Source: Sphingomonas sp. Mn802worker
GTDB taxonomy: Bacteria > Pseudomonadota > Alphaproteobacteria > Sphingomonadales > Sphingomonadaceae
DNA length: 64,000 bases
Assembly (NCBI RefSeq): GCF_000382485.1
Contig: NZ_AORY01000002.1
Coordinates: 186,001 to 250,000 of the forward strand
Direction of reading: 5' to 3'
Shown here: positions 18,801-25,223 of the stretch, one piece after another
Numbering within the stretch: the first letter of the stretch is position 1
Layout of the letters: each line of letters begins with the position of its first letter
Notes under the pieces: model-generated
Told to the model about the DNA's origin: nothing
Seen by the model: only the letters and a program-made list of their open reading frames with translations
Database searches by the model: none
Position numbers and translations under genes: made by a program

Positions 18801-18974
18801 GGGCCAATCGAGGGTCATCGATCGGGAAGCTGGCGTCTGACCGTCGCGCAAAGAGCGTAGCCCTGCTCGCACGACCTCGCTGACGTTGGCGTAATCACCA
18901 GATGCCAGGCTGTCCGAAATAAAAGTCTTCAGCTCGGGCGTGAGGGACACGTTGCAGGAGAGGCGCGCGGTCAT
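15843..18974 (-). CDS. ParD-type ribbon-helix-helix domain fused to hybrid histidine kinase with two receivers
   Basis: Residue numbers are from ATG 18974. Residues 7-45 (NVSLTPELKTFISDSLASGD...SEVVRAGLRSLRD) match the DNA-binding half of ParD antitoxins. Then follow PAS-like domains (about 57-205, 215-330 and 340-455), a coiled-coil linker (475-510), HisKA with H527 (GGVAHDFNN), a HATPase domain (N-box NLAINARDA; DTGSGM; GKGSGLGLS) and two receiver domains with D817 (FTDVVMP) and D968 (VTDLNLP). The open frame extends to 19130, but that part is unlikely coding. An internal ATG at residue 53 (MTLDWPLAGG) would give an ordinary kinase, so the fusion depends on use of 18974. No ParE toxin gene is adjacent. 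Confidence 0.85.
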   Translation of the reverse strand: MTARLSCNVSLTPELKTFISDSLASGDYANVSEVVRAGLRSLRDGQTPASRSMTLDWPLAGGECGSLIRNRDWSRTPLGAPEGWSPELRTTVSNLVNSPVAKVLMWGPDHVMFYNDAYREIAGDRHPLALGTPVAEAFPEVWDWNRPVLAAVLTGETRSYLDQPIVFERPAGPQTLVLGLFYTPVYDSDGVPGGVLCTMIDNSARIAIERKLSASEAELRRISDAVPMLVSYVDRDHVYRFANADYEAWFGIAPEAMIGRHVRDVLSEEAYRSRASDLELALSGTSLVAETVLHHRDLGPRQTELRYVPHTTEDDETLGVYILGIDVSDRVEREREIKASNNRFRTAMEAVHGVLWTNSADGRMVGEQPGWSLLTGQTQDQYQGFGWASAVHPDDAAASVIAWNQAVSTRSMFVHEHRVCRHDGEWRTFAIRALPILDDVGEISEWVGVHTDITHQRAAEASLREHADSLSRQVRHRERAEDQLRQLNETLESRVIDEIAERRQAEVKLAQAQKMETVGKLTGGVAHDFNNLLQVVGGNLQLLMQDVAGNERAEKRVNNAMSGVTRGAKLAAQLLAFGRRQALEPKVVNVTRFVQGMDDMLRRAIGEAIEIETIFSGGLWNTFIDPAQIENALLNLAINARDAMEGRGKLTIELANAHLDDAYARLHEEVTPGQYVMLAVSDTGSGMSPEIIAKVFEPFFSTKAEGKGSGLGLSMVYGFVKQSGGHVNIYSEVGEGTTIRLYLPRATDAEDLEVVNDTGPVTGGTETVLVVEDDEEVRATVVEMLTDLGYRVLKAPEATSALAVIESGIPIDILFTDVVMPGKLKSPELARKARERLPDLAVLFTSGYTENSIVHGGKLDRGIELLSKPYTRDALARKFRHVLANQQQRRQVATTGSAAPELVTTCSAPIAPSSTIRQTALLVEDDDLIRVTTGEMLEAAGFVVVEASSAEEALTALQTAPVDVLVTDLNLPGASGRELANRARDLRPDAVVVFATGDPAAVANEADCVVLSKPYDAEALVKAIRTAEAEESTGKTPVTIGTT

Positions 18975-19106
18975 GAGGCCACATTGCATAAAACCGTTGT
19001 GTGTCAATGGATGGCACAAAGTGAGCGAAGGTGCGTGATAGCGAGTGCTGAGACGCCTCTTCGTGCTTTCGAGTAGCTTTGGCGCCAGCGGGGAACGGGA
19101 AGGCTC

Positions 19107-19137
19107 AAGAAGGTTGGGCGGCTTGCCCAACCTTCTT
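19107..19137 (-). terminator. Strong hairpin after the relaxase gene
   Basis: A perfect 13-bp stem (aagaaggttgggc / gcccaaccttctt) with a 5-base loop lies between the relaxase stop and the kinase start. The stem ends in CTTCTT on either strand, but there is no further T-run. It probably insulates the kinase operon from the mobilisation genes. Confidence 0.65.
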
Positions 19138-19190
19138 ACCCATCATGTCATTGGCGACTGTTGCCGCGTGCTCCTGCTGCCAGCAGAAAA

Positions 19191-20228
19191 TCAACGGGCA
19201 AGCCGCTGTGATCGGATTGAGCGTCGCGTGCGTCCGCCAGCGCAGATTGCTCGACGAGCCCGCCCAGCCGCAGCACCTCCGCCACGTTCGCGGGTAGATC
19301 GGCGGTGAAGGGTTCGTAGCGCATGGCGGAAAGCGGTCGCCCTCGCCGCGGTCTTTTGCGAGCGCTCGGATGCGGCCTGGAATTTGACCACGACGCTTGC
19401 ATGCCGGCGGCGTTCGACTTCCAGTCGGTTGATCAACCCACGGGCTTTCCGTTTCTCCGCCTCCGCCTCATTGACGATGCGTGCCTGCTCGCGGTGAACT
19501 TCCTGCCAGCGGGCTTTCTCTGCCTCGTGAAGGTCGTTGAACCTTGCCTTGGCGATCTGTGCGGCTTCGATGGCTTGATCCATCGCGTCCTTTCTGCGCT
19601 TCAACTTCGCGAGTTCATCGGAGTAGGGACGCCGCTTGCGCTCAGATCGCTCGGCGCCGCGGCTGAGCCCGAACGGCTGCATGGTTTCAGCGTAGAGATC
19701 GTGAGCGCGCTGGAACTGCCCCGGTCCGCTGATTACCCGCGCGTCGAGCGTCCACGTCTCACCATCAGCCGGTCGTCGCTTGTTTGTCCGCAGGAGGAGG
19801 CCAAGAACAAAAACGTGAATATGCGGCGTGTGCTCATCAAGATGGAGCACCGCTGCGACGATGCGGTCGGCTTCCCAGATACGCTCAGCCGCCTGGATTG
19901 CCGCCCCGATCCACGCGCCTGTTCGCTTCATCGGCTCAGGGCCACCTTCGTCCGTGAAGAAGGCATGCGAGGCAGATAGGATCACCTCAAAACCGATCAC
20001 CCCATTCTTGCGGATGGCGTCAGGGTCGATACCGTGCGCAAGCATCTTCGCGCGGATGTCGGATTGCAGATTGCCGGTGCCGATCAGGTGCACGGGCAGC
20101 GGCGCGCCCTCCTTGCAATGCGGGAGTGGCTCTGCGCGGTTGTTGTGCTGGTTGATCTTGTCGACGCGCTGCCAGTTCTTGACCGGACCGCGTGGATCGA
20201 AGGACACCACTCCGTAGCTGGTTTGCAT
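19191..20228 (-). CDS. MobV/Pre-family relaxase (plasmid mobilisation)
   Basis: The relaxase nicks oriT and leads transfer of a single strand. The N-terminus YGVVSF, the HNNR-type motif (QHNNRAE), and the metal-binding histidine motif HLDEHTPHIHVFVLG are typical of MobV/Pre proteins. A long charged coiled-coil region follows (RRKDAMDQAIEAAQIAKARF). I chose ATG 20228, which has GGAG 6 bases upstream; ATG 20234 and 20240 are alternatives. After about residue 310 the frame becomes Arg-rich, while another minus frame (about 19324 down to 19148) reads sensibly (MRYEPFTADLPANVAEVLRL). A C-terminal frameshift is therefore likely; the catalytic domain is intact. Confidence 0.82.
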   Translation of the reverse strand: MQTSYGVVSFDPRGPVKNWQRVDKINQHNNRAEPLPHCKEGAPLPVHLIGTGNLQSDIRAKMLAHGIDPDAIRKNGVIGFEVILSASHAFFTDEGGPEPMKRTGAWIGAAIQAAERIWEADRIVAAVLHLDEHTPHIHVFVLGLLLRTNKRRPADGETWTLDARVISGPGQFQRAHDLYAETMQPFGLSRGAERSERKRRPYSDELAKLKRRKDAMDQAIEAAQIAKARFNDLHEAEKARWQEVHREQARIVNEAEAEKRKARGLINRLEVERRRHASVVVKFQAASERSQKTAARATAFRHALRTLHRRSTRERGGGAAAGRARRAICAGGRTRRSIRSQRLAR

Positions 20229-20287
20229 CGCCATCTCCATGATGGCCTTATTCTGGCAGCAAGACGGAAAATGCCGCAATCACCCCC

Positions 20288-20363
20288 TCGAAAATATACT
20301 TTCGACGAACAAGCGATAGTTTCGGCCCGCTCGCTGTTGCTTGTAGCGCTAAGCCTATTAGCG
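20288..20363. other. Candidate origin of transfer (oriT)
   Basis: The 183-bp AT-richer gap between the XRE gene and the relaxase holds two perfect small hairpins: TCGAAA-(6)-TTTCGA at 20288-20305 and CGCTAA-(5)-TTAGCG at 20347-20363. MobV origins usually lie just upstream of the relaxase gene and contain small inverted repeats. The minus strand carries AAAGTATA in the first hairpin, recalling MobV-type oriT sequences, but the nick site cannot be fixed by eye. Confidence 0.4.
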
Positions 20364-20411
20364 GTTTGGAAGGTGATCTCGAGTCTAAACGGCTGGAGGA
20401 AATTAGAAAGG

Positions 20412-20651
20412 CTACTTGGTGGCGCGGCGCACACCTTCTCCGCCGCTTGGCGAGCGATCACCGGGATAGATGAGCACCAAGCCTGCTGCCTCCACCGCGT
20501 TTCGCAGGGCCTGCACGGTTACGGTCTGCACCAGCTGCCCGCTTTCGAAGCGCTTCACGGTAGCAAGACCAAGGCCCGCAGCGCTCGCCAAATCCTGAGC
20601 CGACCAACCGAGCAATGCCCTTGCGGCACGACACTGATCGGGAGACATCAT
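20412..20651 (-). CDS. XRE-family helix-turn-helix regulator
   Basis: A 79-aa DNA-binding protein consisting almost only of a Cro/cI-type HTH: QCRAARALLGWSAQDLASAAG, then GLATVKRFESGQ (recognition helix). The open frame runs up to 20708, but the conserved domain begins at the ATG pair 20651/20648, which has AAAGG upstream. It precedes the relaxase on the same strand. A phased GCGAAC repeat sits just upstream of its start, overlapping a plausible -35 (minus-strand TTGTTC, then 17 bp, then GCTAAA). Autoregulation is likely, and because the same repeat precedes the integrase it may control that too. Confidence 0.85.
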   Translation of the reverse strand: MMSPDQCRAARALLGWSAQDLASAAGLGLATVKRFESGQLVQTVTVQALRNAVEAAGLVLIYPGDRSPSGGEGVRRATK

Positions 20652-20681
20652 ATCGAGCCTTTTAGCATCAAAAGAACGATT

Positions 20682-20697
20682 GCGAACAACCGCGAAC
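20682..20697 (-). promoter_or_regulatory. Tandem GCGAAC operator candidate upstream of the XRE gene
   Basis: GCGAAC at 20682-20687 and 20692-20697 repeat with 10-bp phasing; read on the minus strand this is GTTCGCGGTTGTTCGC. The same unit, differing mainly in the spacer, occurs at 1267-1282 and 1340-1355 before the integrase. It overlaps the predicted -35 of the XRE promoter. Confidence 0.5.
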
Positions 20698-20785
20698 GCT
20701 GATACCAATCAGCTCAAGACGGCCGAACGCGGAGATTGAGCCCTCCAAGTCCGGCCTGACCACCACGATCATCAGGAGATCGAGA

Positions 20786-21061
20786 ATGGCTACGAACACC
20801 CTACCGGCACCCGTGTGCCCGGCCAAGATCGCGCATGTAAAATCCGGCCTTAGTCGTGCGACCGCCCATGCAGTCGACATGGCGCGCCTGCACCTGCGCA
20901 CCGGGAACCCTGGTGCATATGCCCGCACGTTGGCGGGCGAACACCGCTCGACCAACAGCCGCCAGCAGCGCGCCATTGAGGCGGTGATCGCCAGCGACGC
21001 CCGCGACCACCTGTTCACGCGGCATCCGATCAATGGCTGCCTGCTCGCACGGGAGGGCTGA
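20786..21061 (+). CDS. Small hypothetical protein, first gene of a coupled run
   Basis: 91 aa, family not recognised. CAGGAGATCGAGA before the ATG is a good ribosome site. The middle is helical and rich in Arg/His/Ala (ATAHAVDMARLHLRTGNPGAYARTLAGEH). It begins a run of genes separated by 3-4 bp or overlapping (20786-23014), strongly suggesting one polycistronic unit reading away from the XRE/relaxase genes. No transmembrane segment or cysteine motif is seen. Confidence 0.7.
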   Translation: MATNTLPAPVCPAKIAHVKSGLSRATAHAVDMARLHLRTGNPGAYARTLAGEHRSTNSRQQRAIEAVIASDARDHLFTRHPINGCLLAREG

Positions 21062-21064
21062 TCC

Positions 21065-21310
21065 ATGACCACGTCGCATCCATCCGTCGCCAACGCGCTG
21101 CTTCAAGACGCCGTATCGAGCGCCGCCGCCACGCTGTTCGCAATCAGTTCCGGGGACATGTTCCGCACCGTGCCAGAAGGTAAGGAAGAGGCGGAAGCGT
21201 TCAACCACGGCTGCTTTCTGCTGAGTATGCTGGAGCAGCACCTGCGCCATGTTCAGTCGCTGGTCGACCAGATCGACCGCGACGCTGCAACCGCCAAATC
21301 GGAGGGCTGA
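21065..21310 (+). CDS. Small hypothetical protein
   Basis: 81 aa, unknown. It starts 3 bp after the previous stop, so translation is probably coupled. It is mainly helical with an acidic middle (PEGKEEAEAFNHGCFLL) and a helical end (EQHLRHVQSLVDQIDRD). No signal peptide is visible. Function cannot be inferred beyond membership in the run. Confidence 0.68.
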   Translation: MTTSHPSVANALLQDAVSSAAATLFAISSGDMFRTVPEGKEEAEAFNHGCFLLSMLEQHLRHVQSLVDQIDRDAATAKSEG

Positions 21311-21313
21311 CCG

Positions 21314-21850
21314 ATGAACGCCATGAGCCTTCACAGCGTCTTCTCGACCCTGCTGACCCGCTACCGGCAGCAGGTTACCGACCTCGACGCCGCCGCCGAT
21401 CAGGACGACATCGATCGTCTGGTGAACGCATCACAGGACACGCTTTCCGAGCTGGCAGGCACCCGCCCGCGCAGCGCGGCCGCAATGGCGGACAAGGTGC
21501 AGGAGCTTATCCGCCGCTACGACGACTTCGGCGCTCTGCCGATGGACCTCGTTCGCGAACTGCTCGCAGACACGTACCATCTCGCGTCCGAACCCGGTCT
21601 GACGCTCGCATGGGTGCACCTGTGGAGCGACCTCGGTGGCTGGATCATCGACCAGGGGGAGGGGCACCGCTACCTCGGTCTGCCCGAGCCGTTGCGAGTG
21701 ACCGATACGTTCACGGCCAATCTGCCGGCCGCATACAAGCCCTGCAACGAGGCGGAAGCCGTGGGTGCGTCCAAGGCGCTGCGTGCCCTGCTGCACCTCG
21801 CGGGTCGGCACGCTGCCGATCACGTCTTTGCCTTCGCGCAGGAGGCTTGA
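21314..21850 (+). CDS. Hypothetical protein
   Basis: 178 aa, soluble, all-helical in appearance, unknown family. It begins 3 bp after the previous stop. Features include LLTRYRQQVTDLDAAADQDD, repeated helices and a Trp-containing centre (LAWVHLWSDLGGWIIDQGEG). The N-terminal ~75 residues could form an antiparallel helical pair like packaging or regulatory adaptors of mobile elements, but that is only an impression. Confidence 0.7.
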   Translation: MNAMSLHSVFSTLLTRYRQQVTDLDAAADQDDIDRLVNASQDTLSELAGTRPRSAAAMADKVQELIRRYDDFGALPMDLVRELLADTYHLASEPGLTLAWVHLWSDLGGWIIDQGEGHRYLGLPEPLRVTDTFTANLPAAYKPCNEAEAVGASKALRALLHLAGRHAADHVFAFAQEA

Positions 21851-21853
21851 GCC

Positions 21854-22459
21854 ATGAACAGCCCATCCACCTTCCACTCGCTTCTCGCAGGCGTTGCATC
21901 GGTCGCACTCGTCTTGCCGGCAACAGCGCAATCGGTGAGCGTCAGCACACCTTTGGCGCTGGCGCTGGCGACCTACCGGGCGGCAGAAGCCGACCTCGCC
22001 CAACATGAGCTGATTCACTACACGCCGATCAAGGCGCATGTGTCTGCGCTGATCGACGCACTTCCTCACACGCAGGTGACGCTACGTGACGGCGCGATCT
22101 GGTCGTCTGACGATCGCGTCAGGATTGTCGCCGCAGAGAAAATCGTTCGCGGTGCCAGCAGGCCGCGGCACGAGCGCTACCAAGCCTATCGAGATCTGCT
22201 CGCTGGGCACAAACGACGTGAACGAGCGATCGCCCGCATTCGACGTGAGACAGGCCTCGACGCTGTTCTGGCGGAGTCCGACCGGCTCGGCGGGATCATG
22301 GCGACCGCACAGCATGCCGTGCTCAGCGCACCAGCTGAGACGATCACCGACTTGGAAGCCAAGCTCTCGCTCCTCGTCGAGGTGGACGAGGACGACGGCG
22401 AATGGCTGTTTCCGATCCTGCTCGCCGACGTGCAACGCATTTCCAGCCCGAAGGCCTGA
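21854..22459 (+). CDS. Hypothetical protein with possible export signal
   Basis: 201 aa, unknown. The first ~27 residues (HSLLAGVASVALVLPATAQS) look like a signal peptide, but the rest is charged and helical without cysteines (HERYQAYRDLLAGHKRRERA, LEAKLSLLVEVDEDDGEWLF) and could equally be cytoplasmic with a hydrophobic N-terminal helix. It starts 3 bp after the previous stop. The mixture of an export-like start and a cytoplasm-like body is odd. Confidence 0.68.
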   Translation: MNSPSTFHSLLAGVASVALVLPATAQSVSVSTPLALALATYRAAEADLAQHELIHYTPIKAHVSALIDALPHTQVTLRDGAIWSSDDRVRIVAAEKIVRGASRPRHERYQAYRDLLAGHKRRERAIARIRRETGLDAVLAESDRLGGIMATAQHAVLSAPAETITDLEAKLSLLVEVDEDDGEWLFPILLADVQRISSPKA

Positions 22460-22463
22460 CCAC

Positions 22464-22742
22464 ATGGATGTCGCTACAACCAACCGGCAGCCTCTCGAGG
22501 CTGGCGTGAACATTGCGCAACCGCAGCCACCTTGCTCCTTCGAGCCGCAGCTATGGCTGTCAGCTCTCACCACGATCGGCGGCGGTTACGCGCTGATGTC
22601 TGGGCGCAAGCTGGCCTTCCTGGTGGATGGCTGCGACACTGATGCGCTCGCAGGCGTCATGGGACAGATCATCGGGCAGCCCGGCCGTCAGGAAGCGATC
22701 AAGGCATCGATCGAGCGCCGGCAATGCGGGGAGGGGGCGTGA
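22464..22742 (+). CDS. Small hypothetical protein
   Basis: 92 aa, unknown. The longer open frame upstream overlaps the previous gene out of frame, so I take ATG 22464, 4 bp after the preceding stop. A central hydrophobic/Gly patch (LSALTTIGGGYALMSG) and a C-terminal helix (DALAGVMGQIIGQPGRQEA) are seen. The stop TGA shares its A with the next ATG. Confidence 0.6.
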   Translation: MDVATTNRQPLEAGVNIAQPQPPCSFEPQLWLSALTTIGGGYALMSGRKLAFLVDGCDTDALAGVMGQIIGQPGRQEAIKASIERRQCGEGA

Positions 22743-23014
22743 TGGGTGCCGTTCCCTATACTCCCGCACACACGCACCAGCGCCGCCCTCGCTGGCGTCG
22801 CGAGCGGCGGCGCCCGTGGTGTCGTTGTGGGGGCCTGGCGGGCATCAGCACGATGTTTGCCGCGATACCGTCGTTGCCCCGTGCCGAGCTGGCGCGGCTC
22901 ACCGAGCGCATGATTGACCGCATGGACGAGATCGACGGCGACCCAGACCTCGAACACCTGCGTGAGGACGACGAGGACACCCACGACCGCGAACAGGAGG
23001 AAAACCACGTCTAG
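22742..23014 (+). CDS. Small bipolar hypothetical protein
   Basis: 90 aa. The ATG overlaps the previous stop (TGATG), indicating termination-reinitiation. The N-terminal third is very basic (HQRRPRWRRERRRPW), the C-terminal third very acidic (DRMDEIDGDPDLEHLREDDE). This charge polarity suits a nucleic-acid-binding or adaptor protein. The segment with ERMIDRMDEIDGDPDLE resembles a short motif common in sphingomonad hypothetical proteins, as far as I recall. Confidence 0.6.
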   Translation: MGAVPYTPAHTHQRRPRWRRERRRPWCRCGGLAGISTMFAAIPSLPRAELARLTERMIDRMDEIDGDPDLEHLREDDEDTHDREQEENHV

Positions 23015-23042
23015 CGCCCTAATCTGGCCGTCGCCGCCGCCA

Positions 23043-23606
23043 TTGCCGACGAGCCTGCGTCCCGCCCTGCGCCCGCAACCTCGACGTGACAGCGTGGGGG
23101 CGTTTCAGCGTGTCCATCGCTTCGACGAGAGCCTGTCGCTGTCTGCGCAGTATGGCAACGATTGGTGGATACCGATCTATCGTCGCGCCTTTCCGACGCT
23201 GATGTCCGCTGTGGCGGTCGAGCATGACGGGGGGGCGCAGCGGGGCGGGATCGATCGGCTGCTGACGCTTGCGTGCGGGCGCACCTACACCGTCGACGAG
23301 AAAATCAGGACCGAGGATTGGCCCGACGTTCTGCTGGAGCGATGGTCGAACGAGGGGCTGCGTCGCCCCGGCTGGGTGCAGAAGCCGCTCGCCGCCGACT
23401 TCATCGCCTATGCGCACGCGCCGGCCGCGACGTGCGTGCTGCTACCGGTGCCGGCGTTGCAGCGCGCTTGGCGCCAGCATGGGCGACAGTGGATCGGGCT
23501 CTACGGGCAGCGACGCGCGCAGAATAACGGATACACCACCGTAAGCGTGCCGGTGCCGCGCTCGGTCCTGATGCAGGCCATAGTCGAAGCGATGTTTGTC
23601 TCTTAG
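23043..23606 (+). CDS. Hypothetical protein, start uncertain
   Basis: About 187 aa, unknown. A strong AGGAGG lies at 22996-23001 inside the end of the previous gene, but no ATG follows it in this frame; TTG 23043 and GTG 23094 are the plausible starts, the conserved-looking part beginning at VGAFQRVHRFDES. The body includes WWIPIYRRAFPTLMSAVAVEHDGG, EDWPDVLLERWSNEGLRRPGW and a C-terminal beta/helix segment. It ends the tight run; a 45-bp gap precedes the lipoprotein gene. Confidence 0.6.
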   Translation: MPTSLRPALRPQPRRDSVGAFQRVHRFDESLSLSAQYGNDWWIPIYRRAFPTLMSAVAVEHDGGAQRGGIDRLLTLACGRTYTVDEKIRTEDWPDVLLERWSNEGLRRPGWVQKPLAADFIAYAHAPAATCVLLPVPALQRAWRQHGRQWIGLYGQRRAQNNGYTTVSVPVPRSVLMQAIVEAMFVS

Positions 23607-23651
23607 ACATATGCGCAGGGGCGCTCGCTGGGCGAGCTTGGGGGGTGGGAT

Positions 23652-24023
23652 GTGAGGAAGGATCTGACGATCACGACGGCGATAGCCGCCGCACTGCTGA
23701 CCGGTGCGTGCAATCGCCGTGATGCTGAATGGACCACGCAGCAAGACACGGCGATCTGCACTGATTCCAGCGGCCGTCGCATCGCTGACGTCAATTGCCG
23801 ACGAGCGAACGCCGCAGGCGGCCACGGCGGCGGTTGGTATTACCTCAATCGCGGACGCAACATTCCACCGCTTGGCGAGCGCGTTGCCGGTGGCTCGTAT
23901 CAAGGCAGGTCCGGGGGGCGTTATGTGACGGCCCCGGTGACGACTGCGGTGACCCGGTCTGTTGCGATTAGCCGAGGTGGTTTTGGCTCATCCGCCCGCG
24001 GATTCGGCGGCTTCGGAGAATGA
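23652..24023 (+). CDS. YgiB-like (DUF1190-type) lipoprotein
   Basis: The 123-aa product starts at GTG and has a lipobox (LLTGAC, Cys20), so it is lipid-anchored. The mature part is low-complexity with Gly/Arg and ends in SRGGFGSSARGFGGFGE, matching the RGGFG-type tail of Escherichia coli YgiB/YjfM. In E. coli these lipoproteins are encoded next to YgiC/YjfC, glutathionylspermidine-synthase-like proteins; here the next gene is that partner and overlaps by 4 bp (ATGA). The pairing supports the call. Biological role of the pair is unknown. Confidence 0.78.
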   Translation: MRKDLTITTAIAAALLTGACNRRDAEWTTQQDTAICTDSSGRRIADVNCRRANAAGGHGGGWYYLNRGRNIPPLGERVAGGSYQGRSGGRYVTAPVTTAVTRSVAISRGGFGSSARGFGGFGE

Positions 24024-25162
24024 TCCGGTTGCCGGCTAGGCCGCGAGCCGACTGGCAGCGCAAGGTCGAAGCCGAAGGGCTGATCTGGCACTCGGTCGAC
24101 GGCCGCCCGTATTGGGACGAGTCCATCTACTACAGCTTCACGCTCTCGCAGATTACCGAGTTGGAGAACGCGACTGCGGAACTCTACCGCCTGTTCATCG
24201 CGGCAGGAGATGTGATCGTCGACGATCCCAAGCTACTTACCCGCTTTGGCATACCGCAAATTTTCCACCGGGCAATCCGCGCGGCGTGGGAAAACGAGCC
24301 GCCTGCGCTCAACTTCGGCAGATTCGACCTCGGCTATGATGGCGTAAATTCCCCAAAGCTGTTCGAGTTTAACTGTGACACGCCAACCTCGCTACTTGAA
24401 GCGGCCGTGATCCAGTGGTCGTGGAAGGAGGCTCAGTTCCCTCGGCTGGACCAGTTCAACAGTATTCACGACAAGCTCGTCGCGAAGTGGCGCGACATCG
24501 CCGATCATCTGCCCCCGGTTGTGCATTTCGCTCACGTGTCCGACGAGGCCGGCGAAGACACGGTGACGACCTCATACCTGCGGGACACCGCGCAAGCAGC
24601 CGGGATCGCGACCGTGCCGATCCTGGTTGATGACCTAGGCTGGGATAGCGAGCGCCGATGTTTCGTTGACATGGCGGAGCAACGGATTGAGGCGGCGTTC
24701 AAGCTTTATCCGTGGGAATGGCTGACAAATGAGGCATTTGCGCCCCAGCTTCTCGAGAGCTTCGAAGACACGCTTTGGATGGAGCCGATCTGGAAGATGA
24801 TCTGGTCAAACAAAGCGGTGCTGGCGGTCCTCTGGCAGCTGTTCCCCGGCCACTCGAACCTTCTCAAGGCCAGCTTCGACATTCCCTACGGCGACGCCGT
24901 GGCCAAGCCGCTGCTGGCACGGGAGGGCGCCAATGTCTCTATTCGGCGGGCAGGCGCCGTAATCGCCGAGACCGTTGGCGACTACGGCGAGGAAGGCTTT
25001 ATCTACCAGGAGCTCTACCGATTGCCTGAAACGGCGCCGGGCTGTTTCCCGGTGATCGGTAGCTGGATCGTCGACGGCGAGCCGGCGGGCATGGGCATTC
25101 GCGAAGATGGGCTGATAACCAGTAACACCGCCCGCTTCGTTCCACATGTGATCGATGATTAA
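24020..25162 (+). CDS. Glutathionylspermidine synthase-like ATP-grasp protein (YgiC/YjfC type)
   Basis: 380 aa, homologous in pattern to the C-terminal amide synthase half of glutathionylspermidine synthase: RFDLGYDGVNSPKLFEFN (ligand-binding start), CDTPTSLLEAAVIQW, NKAVLAVLWQLFPGHSNLL, AKPLLAREGANVSI and YQELYRLP. These ATP-grasp enzymes ligate a carboxylate to an amine. E. coli YgiC/YjfC have lost glutathionylspermidine activity, so the substrate is probably a different peptide or polyamine. There is no amidase half. It overlaps the YgiB-like lipoprotein gene by 4 bp, so the two are co-translated. Confidence 0.9.
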   Translation: MIRLPARPRADWQRKVEAEGLIWHSVDGRPYWDESIYYSFTLSQITELENATAELYRLFIAAGDVIVDDPKLLTRFGIPQIFHRAIRAAWENEPPALNFGRFDLGYDGVNSPKLFEFNCDTPTSLLEAAVIQWSWKEAQFPRLDQFNSIHDKLVAKWRDIADHLPPVVHFAHVSDEAGEDTVTTSYLRDTAQAAGIATVPILVDDLGWDSERRCFVDMAEQRIEAAFKLYPWEWLTNEAFAPQLLESFEDTLWMEPIWKMIWSNKAVLAVLWQLFPGHSNLLKASFDIPYGDAVAKPLLAREGANVSIRRAGAVIAETVGDYGEEGFIYQELYRLPETAPGCFPVIGSWIVDGEPAGMGIREDGLITSNTARFVPHVIDD

Positions 25163-25223
25163 ACGCTGCTTCTCGTGGCCTCACGGCGTGCTGACGCGGC
25201 CAACCTTTGAACCGATGTTCGTC

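Noticed and set aside
13369..18974. Bacteriophytochrome or other named photoreceptor in the kinase operon
   Set aside because: PAS and GAF domains are present but no LOV cysteine motif or phytochrome PHY domain could be recognised.
18900..19400. A ParE toxin gene beside the ParD-like domain
   Set aside because: Neither strand encodes a RelE/ParE-like protein near the ParD-like segment; the neighbours are a hairpin and the relaxase end.
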